In this document: one piece after another, positions 53,043 to 59,979 of the stretch
Numbering within the stretch: position 1 is the stretch's first letter
How the letters are laid out: every line of letters begins with the position of its first letter
DNA from: CBDAQA01 sp965198865
GTDB taxonomy: Bacteria; Planctomycetota; Phycisphaerae; Tepidisphaerales; Tepidisphaeraceae
Length of the DNA stretch: 64,000 nucleotides
Assembly (NCBI GenBank): GCA_965198865.1
Contig: CBDAQA010000014.1
Span: 1-64,000 of the forward strand
Direction of reading: 5' to 3'
Translations under genes and position numbers: made by a program
Notes under the pieces: generated by a model
The model's database searches: none
The model's input: only the letters and a program-made list of their open reading frames with translations
What the model was told of the DNA's origin: nothing

Positions 53043-53732
53043 ATGACGCGCGCCCCCGGCCACATCTTCCAGCGTCGCACCATCGACCCGGGCCAGGCGA
53101 TCGCCACGCTCACGAAGATCGAGTCGGCCCAACAGAACAAGGCGCTGACCGCCCTGCTCGGCGGTGCGGCGCTGTGCATGCTCGTGGTGCTGGGGTTCAC
53201 GCTGCTGTACGCGATCGCCACGTTCATGCTGACCGGCGGGCCGAGCGTCACGGTGGTGTTCTGCATCCTGCCGATCTTCTTGCTGCCACCGCTGTTCCTG
53301 ATCGCCAAAGATCTACAGCGGCCCCTGCCCGGCCCCGACACGCCGGCCAGCGAGCAGCTCCGCCTGCGCCGCGATGACGATGACGACACCGACGACAACG
53401 ACGAGGTGAAGGCCCTGGCCCGCCGGGGCAAGAGCCTGGGCGAGCGGGCCAACCTCGGCCCGCGGTTGGTGCTGTGGGGCATCGCCCGGCTCCGCGAACG
53501 GTCGGCCTTCGGCACGGTCCCGGTCGACCGGGTCGCGCTCGCCCTGCTCACCCTGGTCGACGCCGGCGGCGGCATCTCCCCGGTCAAGATCCTCCTGCCC
53601 GAGGAGTCGGCCGACCAGCTGGAGCCGCTGCTGGGCGTCCTGCTCTACCACGGGCTGGCCGACCTCTCGAAGCGGTCGGACCGGGTGTGGATCACGACCG
53701 ATGCCAAGCGAAAGCTGGGGCTGCCGGTGTGA
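53043..53732 (+). CDS. Two-span membrane protein with acidic linker, hypothetical
   Basis: This 229-residue protein has membrane segments at about 38-58 and 66-86, an acidic linker (RRDDDDDTDDNDE) and a soluble C-terminal domain of about 90 residues with a helix-rich pattern (VALALLTLVDAGGGISPVKILLPEESADQLEPLLGVLLYHGLADL). The end, DRVWITTDAKRKLGLPV, reminds one of winged-helix-like domains, but I would not assign a family. The start ATG 53043 follows the small gene by 21 bp. The combination of membrane anchor and possible nucleic acid-binding end is interesting but unsupported by motif. Confidence 0.55.
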   Translation: MTRAPGHIFQRRTIDPGQAIATLTKIESAQQNKALTALLGGAALCMLVVLGFTLLYAIATFMLTGGPSVTVVFCILPIFLLPPLFLIAKDLQRPLPGPDTPASEQLRLRRDDDDDTDDNDEVKALARRGKSLGERANLGPRLVLWGIARLRERSAFGTVPVDRVALALLTLVDAGGGISPVKILLPEESADQLEPLLGVLLYHGLADLSKRSDRVWITTDAKRKLGLPV

Positions 53733-53796
53733 GCCGCTGGCAATCCGGCTCTTCGGCGTACCTCAGAACTCGCTTCGGTTACGAAGGGTGCGCGAA

Positions 53797-54134
53797 ATGG
53801 CCCCGACAACGGATCGGTGGGTGACAAAGGCGGAGGAAGATTTCGCCGCAACCAAGTACTTGCTCGGCCGGTCCGGCGACCGGTCGCGCCGGAGATCACC
53901 TGCTTCTACGCCGAGCAGTGCGTTGAGAAGTATCTGAAGGCACGCCTGATGGAGGCGGGCATCCCGTTTCGCAAAACCAGCGACCAAGGAACACTCCTGC
54001 AAGCAGCGTCCAAGGTCGAGCCGACTTGGGCCGGGCTGGCGGTGTTCGGCCGCCGCCCGGTCGCCCTCGGATATCCAGGCGGCACCGCGACGCGCGATGA
54101 GGCGGCTTCGGACATCCAGATTCGCGATGAATAG
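53797..54134 (+). pseudogene. HEPN-domain protein, broken by a frameshift and truncated
   Basis: The first frame (from ATG 53797) reads TDRWVTKAEEDFAATKYLLGRSGD, the start of a HEPN domain. The second frame reads APEITCFYAEQCVEKYLKARLMEAGIPFRKT, its next and most diagnostic part. The two join if one C is restored in the short run at about 53880-53881. The end is also abnormal: the His of the usual TKTHDL motif is missing (RKTSDQGTLL), and the sequence stops soon after LGYPGG with no final helix. HEPN proteins pair with a nucleotidyltransferase in MNT/HEPN toxin-antitoxin systems; none is adjacent. Probably a decayed remnant, though a sequencing error could explain the frameshift alone. Confidence 0.7.
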
Positions 54135-54174
54135 CGCGCTCGGATCCGCGCCTCCCTCGGCCTGTGACGACGGG

Positions 54175-54209
54175 TTTGATCGTCCGCCGCATCGGGTATG
54201 ATCCCGGCC
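54175..54209 (+). promoter_or_regulatory. Candidate promoter of the GDP-mannose pyrophosphorylase gene
   Basis: TTTGAT (54175-54180) and TATGAT (54197-54202) with 16-bp spacing form a good sigma-70-like promoter. The -10 box ends 7 nt before ATG 54210. If transcription starts at the usual distance, the mRNA begins at or one base from the start codon. Confidence 0.5.
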
Positions 54210-55316
54210 ATGCAATACGGCGTCATCATGGCGGGCGGGTCGGGCACGCGGCTGTGGCCGATCAGCCGGGGCGACAAGCCCAAGCAACTGCTGCGGGTCG
54301 TGCGGGGCAAGAGCCTGCTCCAGGTCAGCTACGACCGCTTCAAGGGGCTGATCCCGCCCGAGCGCATCTTCGTCTGCACGGCCTCCGTCCACGCCCCGCT
54401 GGTGCAGGCCGACCTGCCCGACCTGCCCGCCGCCAACATCATCGGTGAGCCGGCCGGTCGCGACACCGCCAACGCGGTCGGCTACACGGCGGCCGTGCTG
54501 CACAAGATGGACCCCGACGCCGTGTGCGCCGTCGTCACCGCTGACCACGTCATCGAGCCCGTCGACGTGTTCCAGGCGGCCCTCCAAAAGGGGTTCGACG
54601 CCGTTGACGAACACCCCAACGCGCTGGTCACCTTCGGCATCGTCCCCACGTTCGGCCACACGGGCCTGGGCTACGTCCATCGCGGCGAGCCGTTGGTCAC
54701 CCCGAAGAAGACGACCGGCGTCTACCGCGTGCTGGCGTTCAAGGAGAAGCCCGACAAGCCGACCGCCGACCGTTACGTGGAGAGCGGCCGGTACTACTGG
54801 AACAGCGGCATGTTCGTCTGGCGGGCCGACACGGTGCTCGGCGAGCTCGCCGCCCACCTGCCCGACAGCTACGCCGGCCTGGCCGAGATCGCCGCCGCCT
54901 GGGGCACGCCCCAGCAGGCGGCCGTGGTCGACACCGTGTACAGCGGCCTGAAGAAGATCAGCGTCGACTACGCCATCATGGAGCCCGCCAGCCAGGGCAA
55001 GGGCAAGGCCCAGGTGGCCGTCGTCGAGATGCCCGTGCAGTGGCTCGACGTCGGCAGCTGGACCAGCCTGGCCGAGACGCTCGCCACCGATGAGCACAAC
55101 AACGCCATCGAGGCGCCCGCCACGCTGCTGGTCGACAGCGACGACAACATCATCATGTCGACCGCCCCCGACCACCTGATCAGCACGATCGGCGTCAGCG
55201 ACATGATCATCGTCCACACGCCCGATGCGACCATGATCTGCCCGAAGAACGAGAGCCAGCGGGTGAAGGATTTGGTGGGGAAGCTGAAGGAGAAGTTCGG
55301 GAACAAGTTCCAGTGA
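54210..55316 (+). CDS. manC: Mannose-1-phosphate guanylyltransferase
   Basis: This 368-residue cytosolic enzyme makes GDP-mannose from mannose-1-phosphate and GTP, feeding polysaccharide and glycoprotein synthesis. The signature is at the N-terminus: IMAGGSGTRLWPISRGDKPKQLL (GGSGTRLWPxSR and KPKQ). Later motifs are GEPAGRDTANAVG, VTADHVIEP, FKEKPDKPTADRYVESGRYYWNSGMFVWRAD and QWLDVGSW. It lacks the C-terminal isomerase domain of bifunctional enzymes. Start: ATG 54210, because the ATG at 54198 lies inside the -10 box. Near its 3' end a 43-bp segment is duplicated downstream at 55509-55551. Confidence 0.93.
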   Translation: MQYGVIMAGGSGTRLWPISRGDKPKQLLRVVRGKSLLQVSYDRFKGLIPPERIFVCTASVHAPLVQADLPDLPAANIIGEPAGRDTANAVGYTAAVLHKMDPDAVCAVVTADHVIEPVDVFQAALQKGFDAVDEHPNALVTFGIVPTFGHTGLGYVHRGEPLVTPKKTTGVYRVLAFKEKPDKPTADRYVESGRYYWNSGMFVWRADTVLGELAAHLPDSYAGLAEIAAAWGTPQQAAVVDTVYSGLKKISVDYAIMEPASQGKGKAQVAVVEMPVQWLDVGSWTSLAETLATDEHNNAIEAPATLLVDSDDNIIMSTAPDHLISTIGVSDMIIVHTPDATMICPKNESQRVKDLVGKLKEKFGNKFQ

Positions 55317-55551
55317 GGCCAATCCGGCCGCGGCGAGGTCAATCAGCGCCCTACTTCACTGAGCCAGCTTTGGCGTCATTCATCAAACTACGATGCCGAT
55401 CCCGCCGTGACGAATCCGGCGTTACCTGTCTGGAGGAAAGCAAAGTAGGGCACGATTTCATCACGTCTTTCCCGGCGGCGGCGTGATGGAATCACGCCCT
55501 ACTTCACCGGTGGGGAAGCTCAACGAGAAGTTCGGGAACAAGTTTCAGTGA
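55274..55551. repeat. Duplicated manC 3' end flanking a palindrome (family I)
   Basis: The last 43 bp of manC (55274-55316) recur at 55509-55551 with three mismatches, including the TGA. Between them is a palindrome (arms 55443-55465 and 55482-55504, 23 bp with three mismatches) of the AGTAGGGC..GATxxCATCACG type, also seen at 1946-2104. A further GCCCTACTTCAC lies near 55349. This looks like an insertion that duplicated its target. The 271-bp gap has no gene. Confidence 0.7.
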
Positions 55552-55587
55552 CGGGCGTCGGCCGTGAGGGCCCGGTTGTGTAGCCGT

Positions 55588-55965
55588 TCAGTGGTAGACC
55601 CACTGGCGCCGTGCCCCACACTCCGGGCACCGATCCGGCGACCCGCGGAGGTCGTACCCGCACGCCATGCAGTGGCCCCGTTCAAATCGCTGTCGCCTCA
55701 CCGCCGCCCGGTGCCTGAGCGGCCATTGGACTAGCCAGGCGAGCCACCAGAGGATGCCGTAGATCGCGGTCCCGGGGACTGCGAGGACGACGAAAGTGTC
55801 GAAAGCCATCTCGGCGCGGGCGCCGGTTTGGCCAACTCCTTGCTCGTAGATGACGGCTGGCCACCAGGCGAACAGAGCGACAGCCAGCCCGACCCAGTAG
55901 CCGACCGACACCCACCGGTGGCGGACTGGCGGGTCAACGCAATCCTGTCTCGCCAGCGATTCCAC
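55588..55965 (-). CDS. Small membrane protein with planctomycete CGYDLRG zinc ribbon
   Basis: This 125-residue protein has two membrane segments (about 21-40 and 54-78) and a C-terminal ribbon, CMACGYDLRGSPDRCPECGA, with the spacing CxxC...CxxC. This ribbon is widely repeated in planctomycete small membrane proteins; the four cysteines probably bind zinc. Function unknown. The start is GTG at 55963-55965. It is divergent from ruvX with only 2 bp between start codons, which leaves no room for both promoters outside the genes. A start further downstream for this gene is possible but would lose a membrane segment. Confidence 0.78.
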   Translation of the reverse strand: MESLARQDCVDPPVRHRWVSVGYWVGLAVALFAWWPAVIYEQGVGQTGARAEMAFDTFVVLAVPGTAIYGILWWLAWLVQWPLRHRAAVRRQRFERGHCMACGYDLRGSPDRCPECGARRQWVYH

Positions 55966-55967
55966 TG

Positions 55968-56432
55968 ATGCGTACTCTAGCCATCGACCTCGGCACCCGC
56001 CGCATCGGCCTCGCGCTCAGCGACGCCGGCGGTGCGTGGGCGACGCCGCTCGACGTGTTGACCGTCAACGAGTCGGCCCAAGCCATCGACCCGATCCTTG
56101 CCGTGCTGAAGCGTGAGGACGTCCGCCGGCTGGTCGTCGGCCTCCCGCTGAACATGGACGGCTCCGCCGGCCCCGCGGCGAAACAAGCCGTGCGATGGGC
56201 CACCGGGGTGGCCGCTTCAGCGGCCACCGCCGGGCTCTTGGTCGAGCTGGTCTTCGTCGACGAGCGCCTCAGCAGCTTCGACGCCGAGCAGCGGTTGAAC
56301 GACCGCAAGCGGGCCGGCGAGCGCCTGACGCGCAAGCGGCGAAAGGAGCAGCTGGACGCCGTCGCCGCCGCCGGGTTCCTGCAGGCGTACCTCGACGGCA
56401 ACCTCGACGCGATCGACGTCGACGCCGTGTAG
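55968..56432 (+). CDS. ruvX: Putative pre-16S rRNA nuclease/Holliday junction resolvase-like RuvX
   Basis: This 154-residue protein of the YqgF family matures 16S rRNA ends in E. coli and has an RNase H-like fold. Motifs are LAIDLGTRRIGLALSD (first aspartate), VVGLPLNMDGSAGP, VDERLSSFDAEQ and KEQLDAVAAAGFLQAYLD (the catalytic E and D are present). It is longer than most relatives (about 140). The extra residues lie near 80-92 (GVAASAATAG), exactly where the mini-palindrome 56207-56228 lies, which suggests an in-frame repeat insertion. Start at ATG 55968. Confidence 0.9.
   Translation: MRTLAIDLGTRRIGLALSDAGGAWATPLDVLTVNESAQAIDPILAVLKREDVRRLVVGLPLNMDGSAGPAAKQAVRWATGVAASAATAGLLVELVFVDERLSSFDAEQRLNDRKRAGERLTRKRRKEQLDAVAAAGFLQAYLDGNLDAIDVDAV
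56207..56228. repeat. Mini-palindrome GGTGGCCGC-TTCA-GCGGCCACC inside ruvX
   Basis: A perfect 9-bp stem with a TTCA loop encodes the GVAASAAT stretch of RuvX. The core is of the same kind as those at 21032-21053 and 59306-59328, in an otherwise conserved gene. Confidence 0.6.
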
Positions 56433-56469
56433 TGCCGACCGCGCCAGACCGACGCAATCCCTCGTGAAG

Positions 56470-56488
56470 CCCACCGCGCCGCGGTGGG
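56470..56488 (+). terminator. Hairpin after ruvX
   Basis: CCCACCGC (56470-56477) pairs perfectly with GCGGTGGG (56481-56488) around GCC. It lies 38 bp after the ruvX stop, in the 154-bp gap before the nucleoside transporter. It is GC-rich, with no T-tract. Confidence 0.4.
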
Positions 56489-56586
56489 TCCGCCGGACCG
56501 CCGGCAGCGCCGCGGGCCTCCGTCCGGTTGGACTCGCCATCCTCGCCCCGTATTCTCCGCACAACCGACCGCCCCGCTGAGCAGCT

Positions 56587-58017
56587 ATGACCCAACGTTC
56601 GTCCGCCCGCCGGTGCTGCTGCGCCCTCGCTGCGCTGCTGGTCCTGTTCCTGTGCCCACTGTCGGCGAGGGCCGCAGGCGCAGTCCCCCCACCGATCCCG
56701 CACGGCACCCCCGGCGAGCGCGTCCACTCGCTGCTGGGGTTGGCCGTCTTCGGCGTCCTGGCGTGGGGCATCGGTCGCCTGGCCGGGGCGCGCACGCGGG
56801 TGCCGCGGCGGACGATCCTCTGGGGCTTCATCCTCCAGTTCGCGTTCGGCGCGGTCGTCGTCTGGAACCGGTACTTCCTGATCGTGATCAACGATGCCGT
56901 CGACGCCCTGCTGGGCTTCACCGCCGAGGGGGCCAAGGTCGTCTTCGGCAACCTGATCCAGAACAACGTGCCCGTCGGCCCGGCCGGCGGGACGATGGCG
57001 CCGTTCACCGCCCTGCCGGGCTCGTACGCCAACGCCGGGGCCTACTTCGCGTTCTTCGTGCTGCCGACGATCATCTTCTTCTCCGCCCTGACGGCCGTCG
57101 CCTACCACAGCGGCGTGATGCAGTACATCGTGCAGGGCATGGCGTGGGTCATGTCCAAGGCGATGGGCACCAGCGGCGCCGAGACGCTCAGCTCGGCCGC
57201 CAACATCTTCGTCGGCCAGACCGAGGCCCCGCTGATGGTCAAGCCGTTCGTGACGCTGGCCACCAACAGCGAGCTGATGGCGATCATGGTCGGCGGGTTC
57301 GCCAACATCGCCAGCGGCGTGCTGGGGCTTTACACCGTGTGGCTCAAGCCGTTCGTCCCCGACGCCGCCGGTCACCTGGCCGCCGCCTGCTTCATCACCG
57401 CGCCGGGCAGCCTGCTGGTCGCCAAGCTGCTCGTGCCCGAGACCGGTACCCCCACCACGGCCGCCGGCGTGTCGTTCAAGATCGACAAGATCGACGCCAA
57501 CCTGGTCGACGCCGCCGCCCGCGGCACCAGCGAGGGGCTCGGGCTCGCCATCAAAGTCGGCGCGATGCTCATCTCCTTCACCGCACTGGTCGCGCTGGTC
57601 GACGCGGTGCTGGCCTGGGGGGGCCATAAGGTCGGCCTGCCGCAGCTGTCCCTCGAATGGTTGTTCGGCTACGTCTTCCGCCCCCTGGCGTGGTTGACCG
57701 GCGTGTCGTGGCGCGAGAGCCGGGCCGTCGGCACGCTCCTGGGCATCAAAACGGTGTTGAACGAGCTCATCGCGTACGACGGCATGAGCAAGGCCCTGGC
57801 CGCTGACCCCAACTACCTCAGCCCCCGCGCCCGGCTGCTGGCCACCTACGCCCTGTGCGGCTTCGCCAACTTCGCCAGCGTCGGCATCCAGGTCGGCGGC
57901 ATCAGCACGCTCGCCCCGACGCGACGGGCCGACCTCAGCCGCATCGGCCTGCTCGCCATGGTCGGCGGCGCGCTGGCGTCGCTGATGGCGGCGTGCGTGG
58001 TCGGCGTCCTCATCTGA
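56587..58017 (+). CDS. CNT-family nucleoside transporter (NupC-like)
   Basis: This 476-residue inner-membrane protein imports nucleosides with a cation. The CNT signature is clear: GTSGAETLSSAANIFVGQTEAPLMVKPF (about residues 196-222), the core of the substrate site, with E204 and E218-type acidic residues. FGNLIQNN and NELIAYDGMSKAL are further family-typical parts. At least nine hydrophobic segments are seen. An N-terminal signal-like segment (CALAALLVLFLCPLSARAAG) precedes the first membrane helices; the ATG at 56587 is well spaced from the hairpin. It stands as a single gene, followed by a 574-bp gap. Confidence 0.9.
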   Translation: MTQRSSARRCCCALAALLVLFLCPLSARAAGAVPPPIPHGTPGERVHSLLGLAVFGVLAWGIGRLAGARTRVPRRTILWGFILQFAFGAVVVWNRYFLIVINDAVDALLGFTAEGAKVVFGNLIQNNVPVGPAGGTMAPFTALPGSYANAGAYFAFFVLPTIIFFSALTAVAYHSGVMQYIVQGMAWVMSKAMGTSGAETLSSAANIFVGQTEAPLMVKPFVTLATNSELMAIMVGGFANIASGVLGLYTVWLKPFVPDAAGHLAAACFITAPGSLLVAKLLVPETGTPTTAAGVSFKIDKIDANLVDAAARGTSEGLGLAIKVGAMLISFTALVALVDAVLAWGGHKVGLPQLSLEWLFGYVFRPLAWLTGVSWRESRAVGTLLGIKTVLNELIAYDGMSKALAADPNYLSPRARLLATYALCGFANFASVGIQVGGISTLAPTRRADLSRIGLLAMVGGALASLMAACVVGVLI

Positions 58018-58591
58018 CTGCTGACCACCGCCCCGCGTGTGATCACCCACACGTGCCGATCGACTGTGCGACGCCCGAAAATCGGACGCTCCGCCGCGCT
58101 CGCTGATTCGGGTCTGGACGCCCCTACCAGTAGCGCATGTAGCCTTGCAGTCGCTTGGCAAAGGTGTTGGCCGTCAGGCGCGCCAAGAAGAACCTCTTCT
58201 TGGCGATTCTTGCCTTCTTGGCGATCTTGGCGGAAGTCCGATGGACAACCCACAGCACGCAGCGATGTCGACGCAGAGCGAGGGATCGTAGCGATCGGTC
58301 CTGTATGGCGGAAGCACTGCCCGGCCGTGCACACGTTCCAGCCGCGCGGCGGAAGCCTGCGGATCGTGGCGCATCGAGAGCCGCTCGCGCCTCCGCGGGC
58401 TTCCGCCGCGCGGCTGAGCCGCTTCTCTGTGACCCGGACCCATCGCTTGCCGAACCGGCCACCATGAATGCCTCGTTGGCGTGCCGATTGCCTAGACTAT
58501 ACCGGCGCCAAGTGGCAGTGGTTCCTTTGCGCAAGATTACCTGCCCAGGCGTTGAGGTGGGTCGGCTAGATGTGGGTCAGAGGAGGATGCT
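58018..58591. other. 574-bp gap with two palindromes (family D and a TTGGCG hairpin)
   Basis: No convincing gene is seen. CGCCAAGAAGA (58181-58191) pairs with TCTTCTTGGCG (58195-58205) and is followed by tandem CTTGGCGAT-type units. CAGCCGCGCGGCGGAAGCC (58339-58357) is the exact complement of 58398-58416, and the arms extend to 25 bp with one mismatch. The latter resembles the elements at 31336-31384 and 26877-26897. A stop-rich region near 58460 leads to the next gene. Confidence 0.65.
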
Positions 58592-59290
58592 ATGTGCAAG
58601 TTCAGTTGGCCCGGTGTGGCCCTATCTGTCGCATTGACGGTCGCGGCGGTGCCCGCCGTCGGGCAGACGGCGCCCCCGTCGGACGACGACGCGCTGGCGT
58701 CGCAGGTCCAGGACACGTTCCGGCAGATCATCCAGAACATGATCGCCAAGGGGATCGACCCTCGGCAGTTCTTCACGCAGATGCAGAGCGGGACCGACCC
58801 GGCCGACATCGCCAAGCAGATGGTCGACCAGGGCCTGATCGATCCGCAATCCCTGACGCAGCTGCAGACGAACACGCAGAAGCTGTCCACCGGCCGGATC
58901 CGCGCCCGGCTGGAGGCGACCGATGCCGAGTGGGCGGTGCTCGAGCCGATGATCCGCAAGGTGATGACGGCGCAGGCGGCCCTCCAGCGTGCCGGCGGCA
59001 GCATGACCGGCGGCGGCGGCGGCGGCGGCGCGATGCGATCGGGCCTGATGAGCGGCTTCGGCGCCGTGCAGACGCCGGCCGGGATCGACCTGTCGCGGGC
59101 CGTGAGGACGCTGCGGACGGCCCTGCAGTCCAAGCACGCCTCGCCCGATGAGATCACCGCCGCCCTGGCCGCCCTCCGCGACGCCCGCGACAGGGCGGCC
59201 GCCGAGCTCGCCGCCGCCCAGAAGGACCTCACCAGCGCGGTGACCACCCGCCAGGAGGGCGTGCTGACGAGCCTTGGCATTCTCGAGTGA
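58592..59290 (+). CDS. Secreted helical protein, hypothetical
   Basis: This 232-residue protein starts at ATG 58592, with GGAGG 5 nt upstream. The signal peptide (residues 1-24) ends in VGQTA. The rest is mostly alpha-helical, with a glycine stretch (GGGGGGG, about residues 142-148). The segment RIRARLEATDAEWAVLEPMIRKVMTAQ resembles a short motif repeated in planctomycete secreted proteins (Lxxx.deEW..L.P.i.kv). Function unknown. It faces moaC; the hairpin between them could serve both. Confidence 0.6.
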   Translation: MCKFSWPGVALSVALTVAAVPAVGQTAPPSDDDALASQVQDTFRQIIQNMIAKGIDPRQFFTQMQSGTDPADIAKQMVDQGLIDPQSLTQLQTNTQKLSTGRIRARLEATDAEWAVLEPMIRKVMTAQAALQRAGGSMTGGGGGGGAMRSGLMSGFGAVQTPAGIDLSRAVRTLRTALQSKHASPDEITAALAALRDARDRAAAELAAAQKDLTSAVTTRQEGVLTSLGILE

Positions 59291-59305
59291 GTCACCCTCG
59301 TCCGA

Positions 59306-59328
59306 CGTGCCCGCTTCAGCGGGGCACG
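59306..59328. terminator. Hairpin between convergent genes, CCCGC-TTCA-GCGGG type
   Basis: CGTGCCCGC (59306-59314) pairs with GCGGGGCACG (59319-59328) around TTCA. It lies between the ends of the secreted protein gene and moaC, suited to stop both. Same core as the mini-palindromes in the adaptor and ruvX genes. Confidence 0.5.
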
Positions 59329-59367
59329 GGAACGCGAACCGTCCGCGCAGACGTGCGCCGCCCGGCG

Positions 59368-59901
59368 TTATTGATCCTCGCCTAAGGAGTGTGGCCAACG
59401 GGACGGCTCGGTCTCCGCAGCCGCCACGTGGCTCGTCCCGCCGGTCTTGCTCACCAGCCGGACGTCGCCGATGACCATGGTCTTGTCGATCGCCTTGCAC
59501 ATGTCGTAGACCGTCAACGCGGCCAGCGTGACGGCGGTCAGCGCCTCCATCTCGACGCCGGTGCGGGCGGTGATGCGGGCCGTCGCGCGGATCACCAGCT
59601 TCGCGCACGCCGTCTGGCCGGCGGGTACCTCGGGGATGTCGAAGTCGACCGCCACGCTGTCGATCGGCAGCGGGTGGCACAGCGGAATCAGGTCCCCGGT
59701 GCGCTTGGCCGCGGTGATGCCGGCGATCCGCGCCACCGTCAGCACCTCGCCCTTGGGCACGGTGCCGCTCGCGATCGCCGCCAGCGTCGCCGGCCGCAGC
59801 GAGATCGTCCCCACCGCCACCGCCTCGCGCACCGTCGGCACCTTGTGGCCCACGTCCACCATCGTGGCCCGGCCGGCGGCGTCGAGGTGGGTCAGGGGCA
59901 T
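59368..59901 (-). CDS. moaC: Cyclic pyranopterin monophosphate synthase
   Basis: This 177-residue enzyme of molybdenum cofactor synthesis makes cyclic pyranopterin monophosphate from the MoaA product. Conserved parts are MVDVGHKVPTVREAVA, ITAAKRTGDLIPLCHPL, the stretch TGVEMEALTAVTLAALTVYDMCKAID and the C-terminal SKTGG. The family is usually about 160 residues; the last 18 residues here are a non-conserved tail. No other mo genes lie in the window. Start ATG 59901 is just past a short repeat. Confidence 0.93.
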   Translation of the reverse strand: MPLTHLDAAGRATMVDVGHKVPTVREAVAVGTISLRPATLAAIASGTVPKGEVLTVARIAGITAAKRTGDLIPLCHPLPIDSVAVDFDIPEVPAGQTACAKLVIRATARITARTGVEMEALTAVTLAALTVYDMCKAIDKTMVIGDVRLVSKTGGTSHVAAAETEPSRWPHSLGEDQ

Positions 59902-59904
59902 CAA

Positions 59905-59979
59905 TGCAGAATGCAGACTGCACAACGCAGAATCAAGGCCGGCTTGTTCCCGTCTTCATTCTGCACTCATCACTCTGCG
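59905..59979. repeat. Short inverted units TGCAGAATG/CATTCTGCA
   Basis: TGCAGAATG (59905-59913) pairs with CATTCTGCA (59957-59965). CGCAGA and TCTGCG units lie next to them. The right half runs into the 3' end of the metallopeptidase gene (stop at 59970), so the repeat forms its last codons. Confidence 0.45.
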
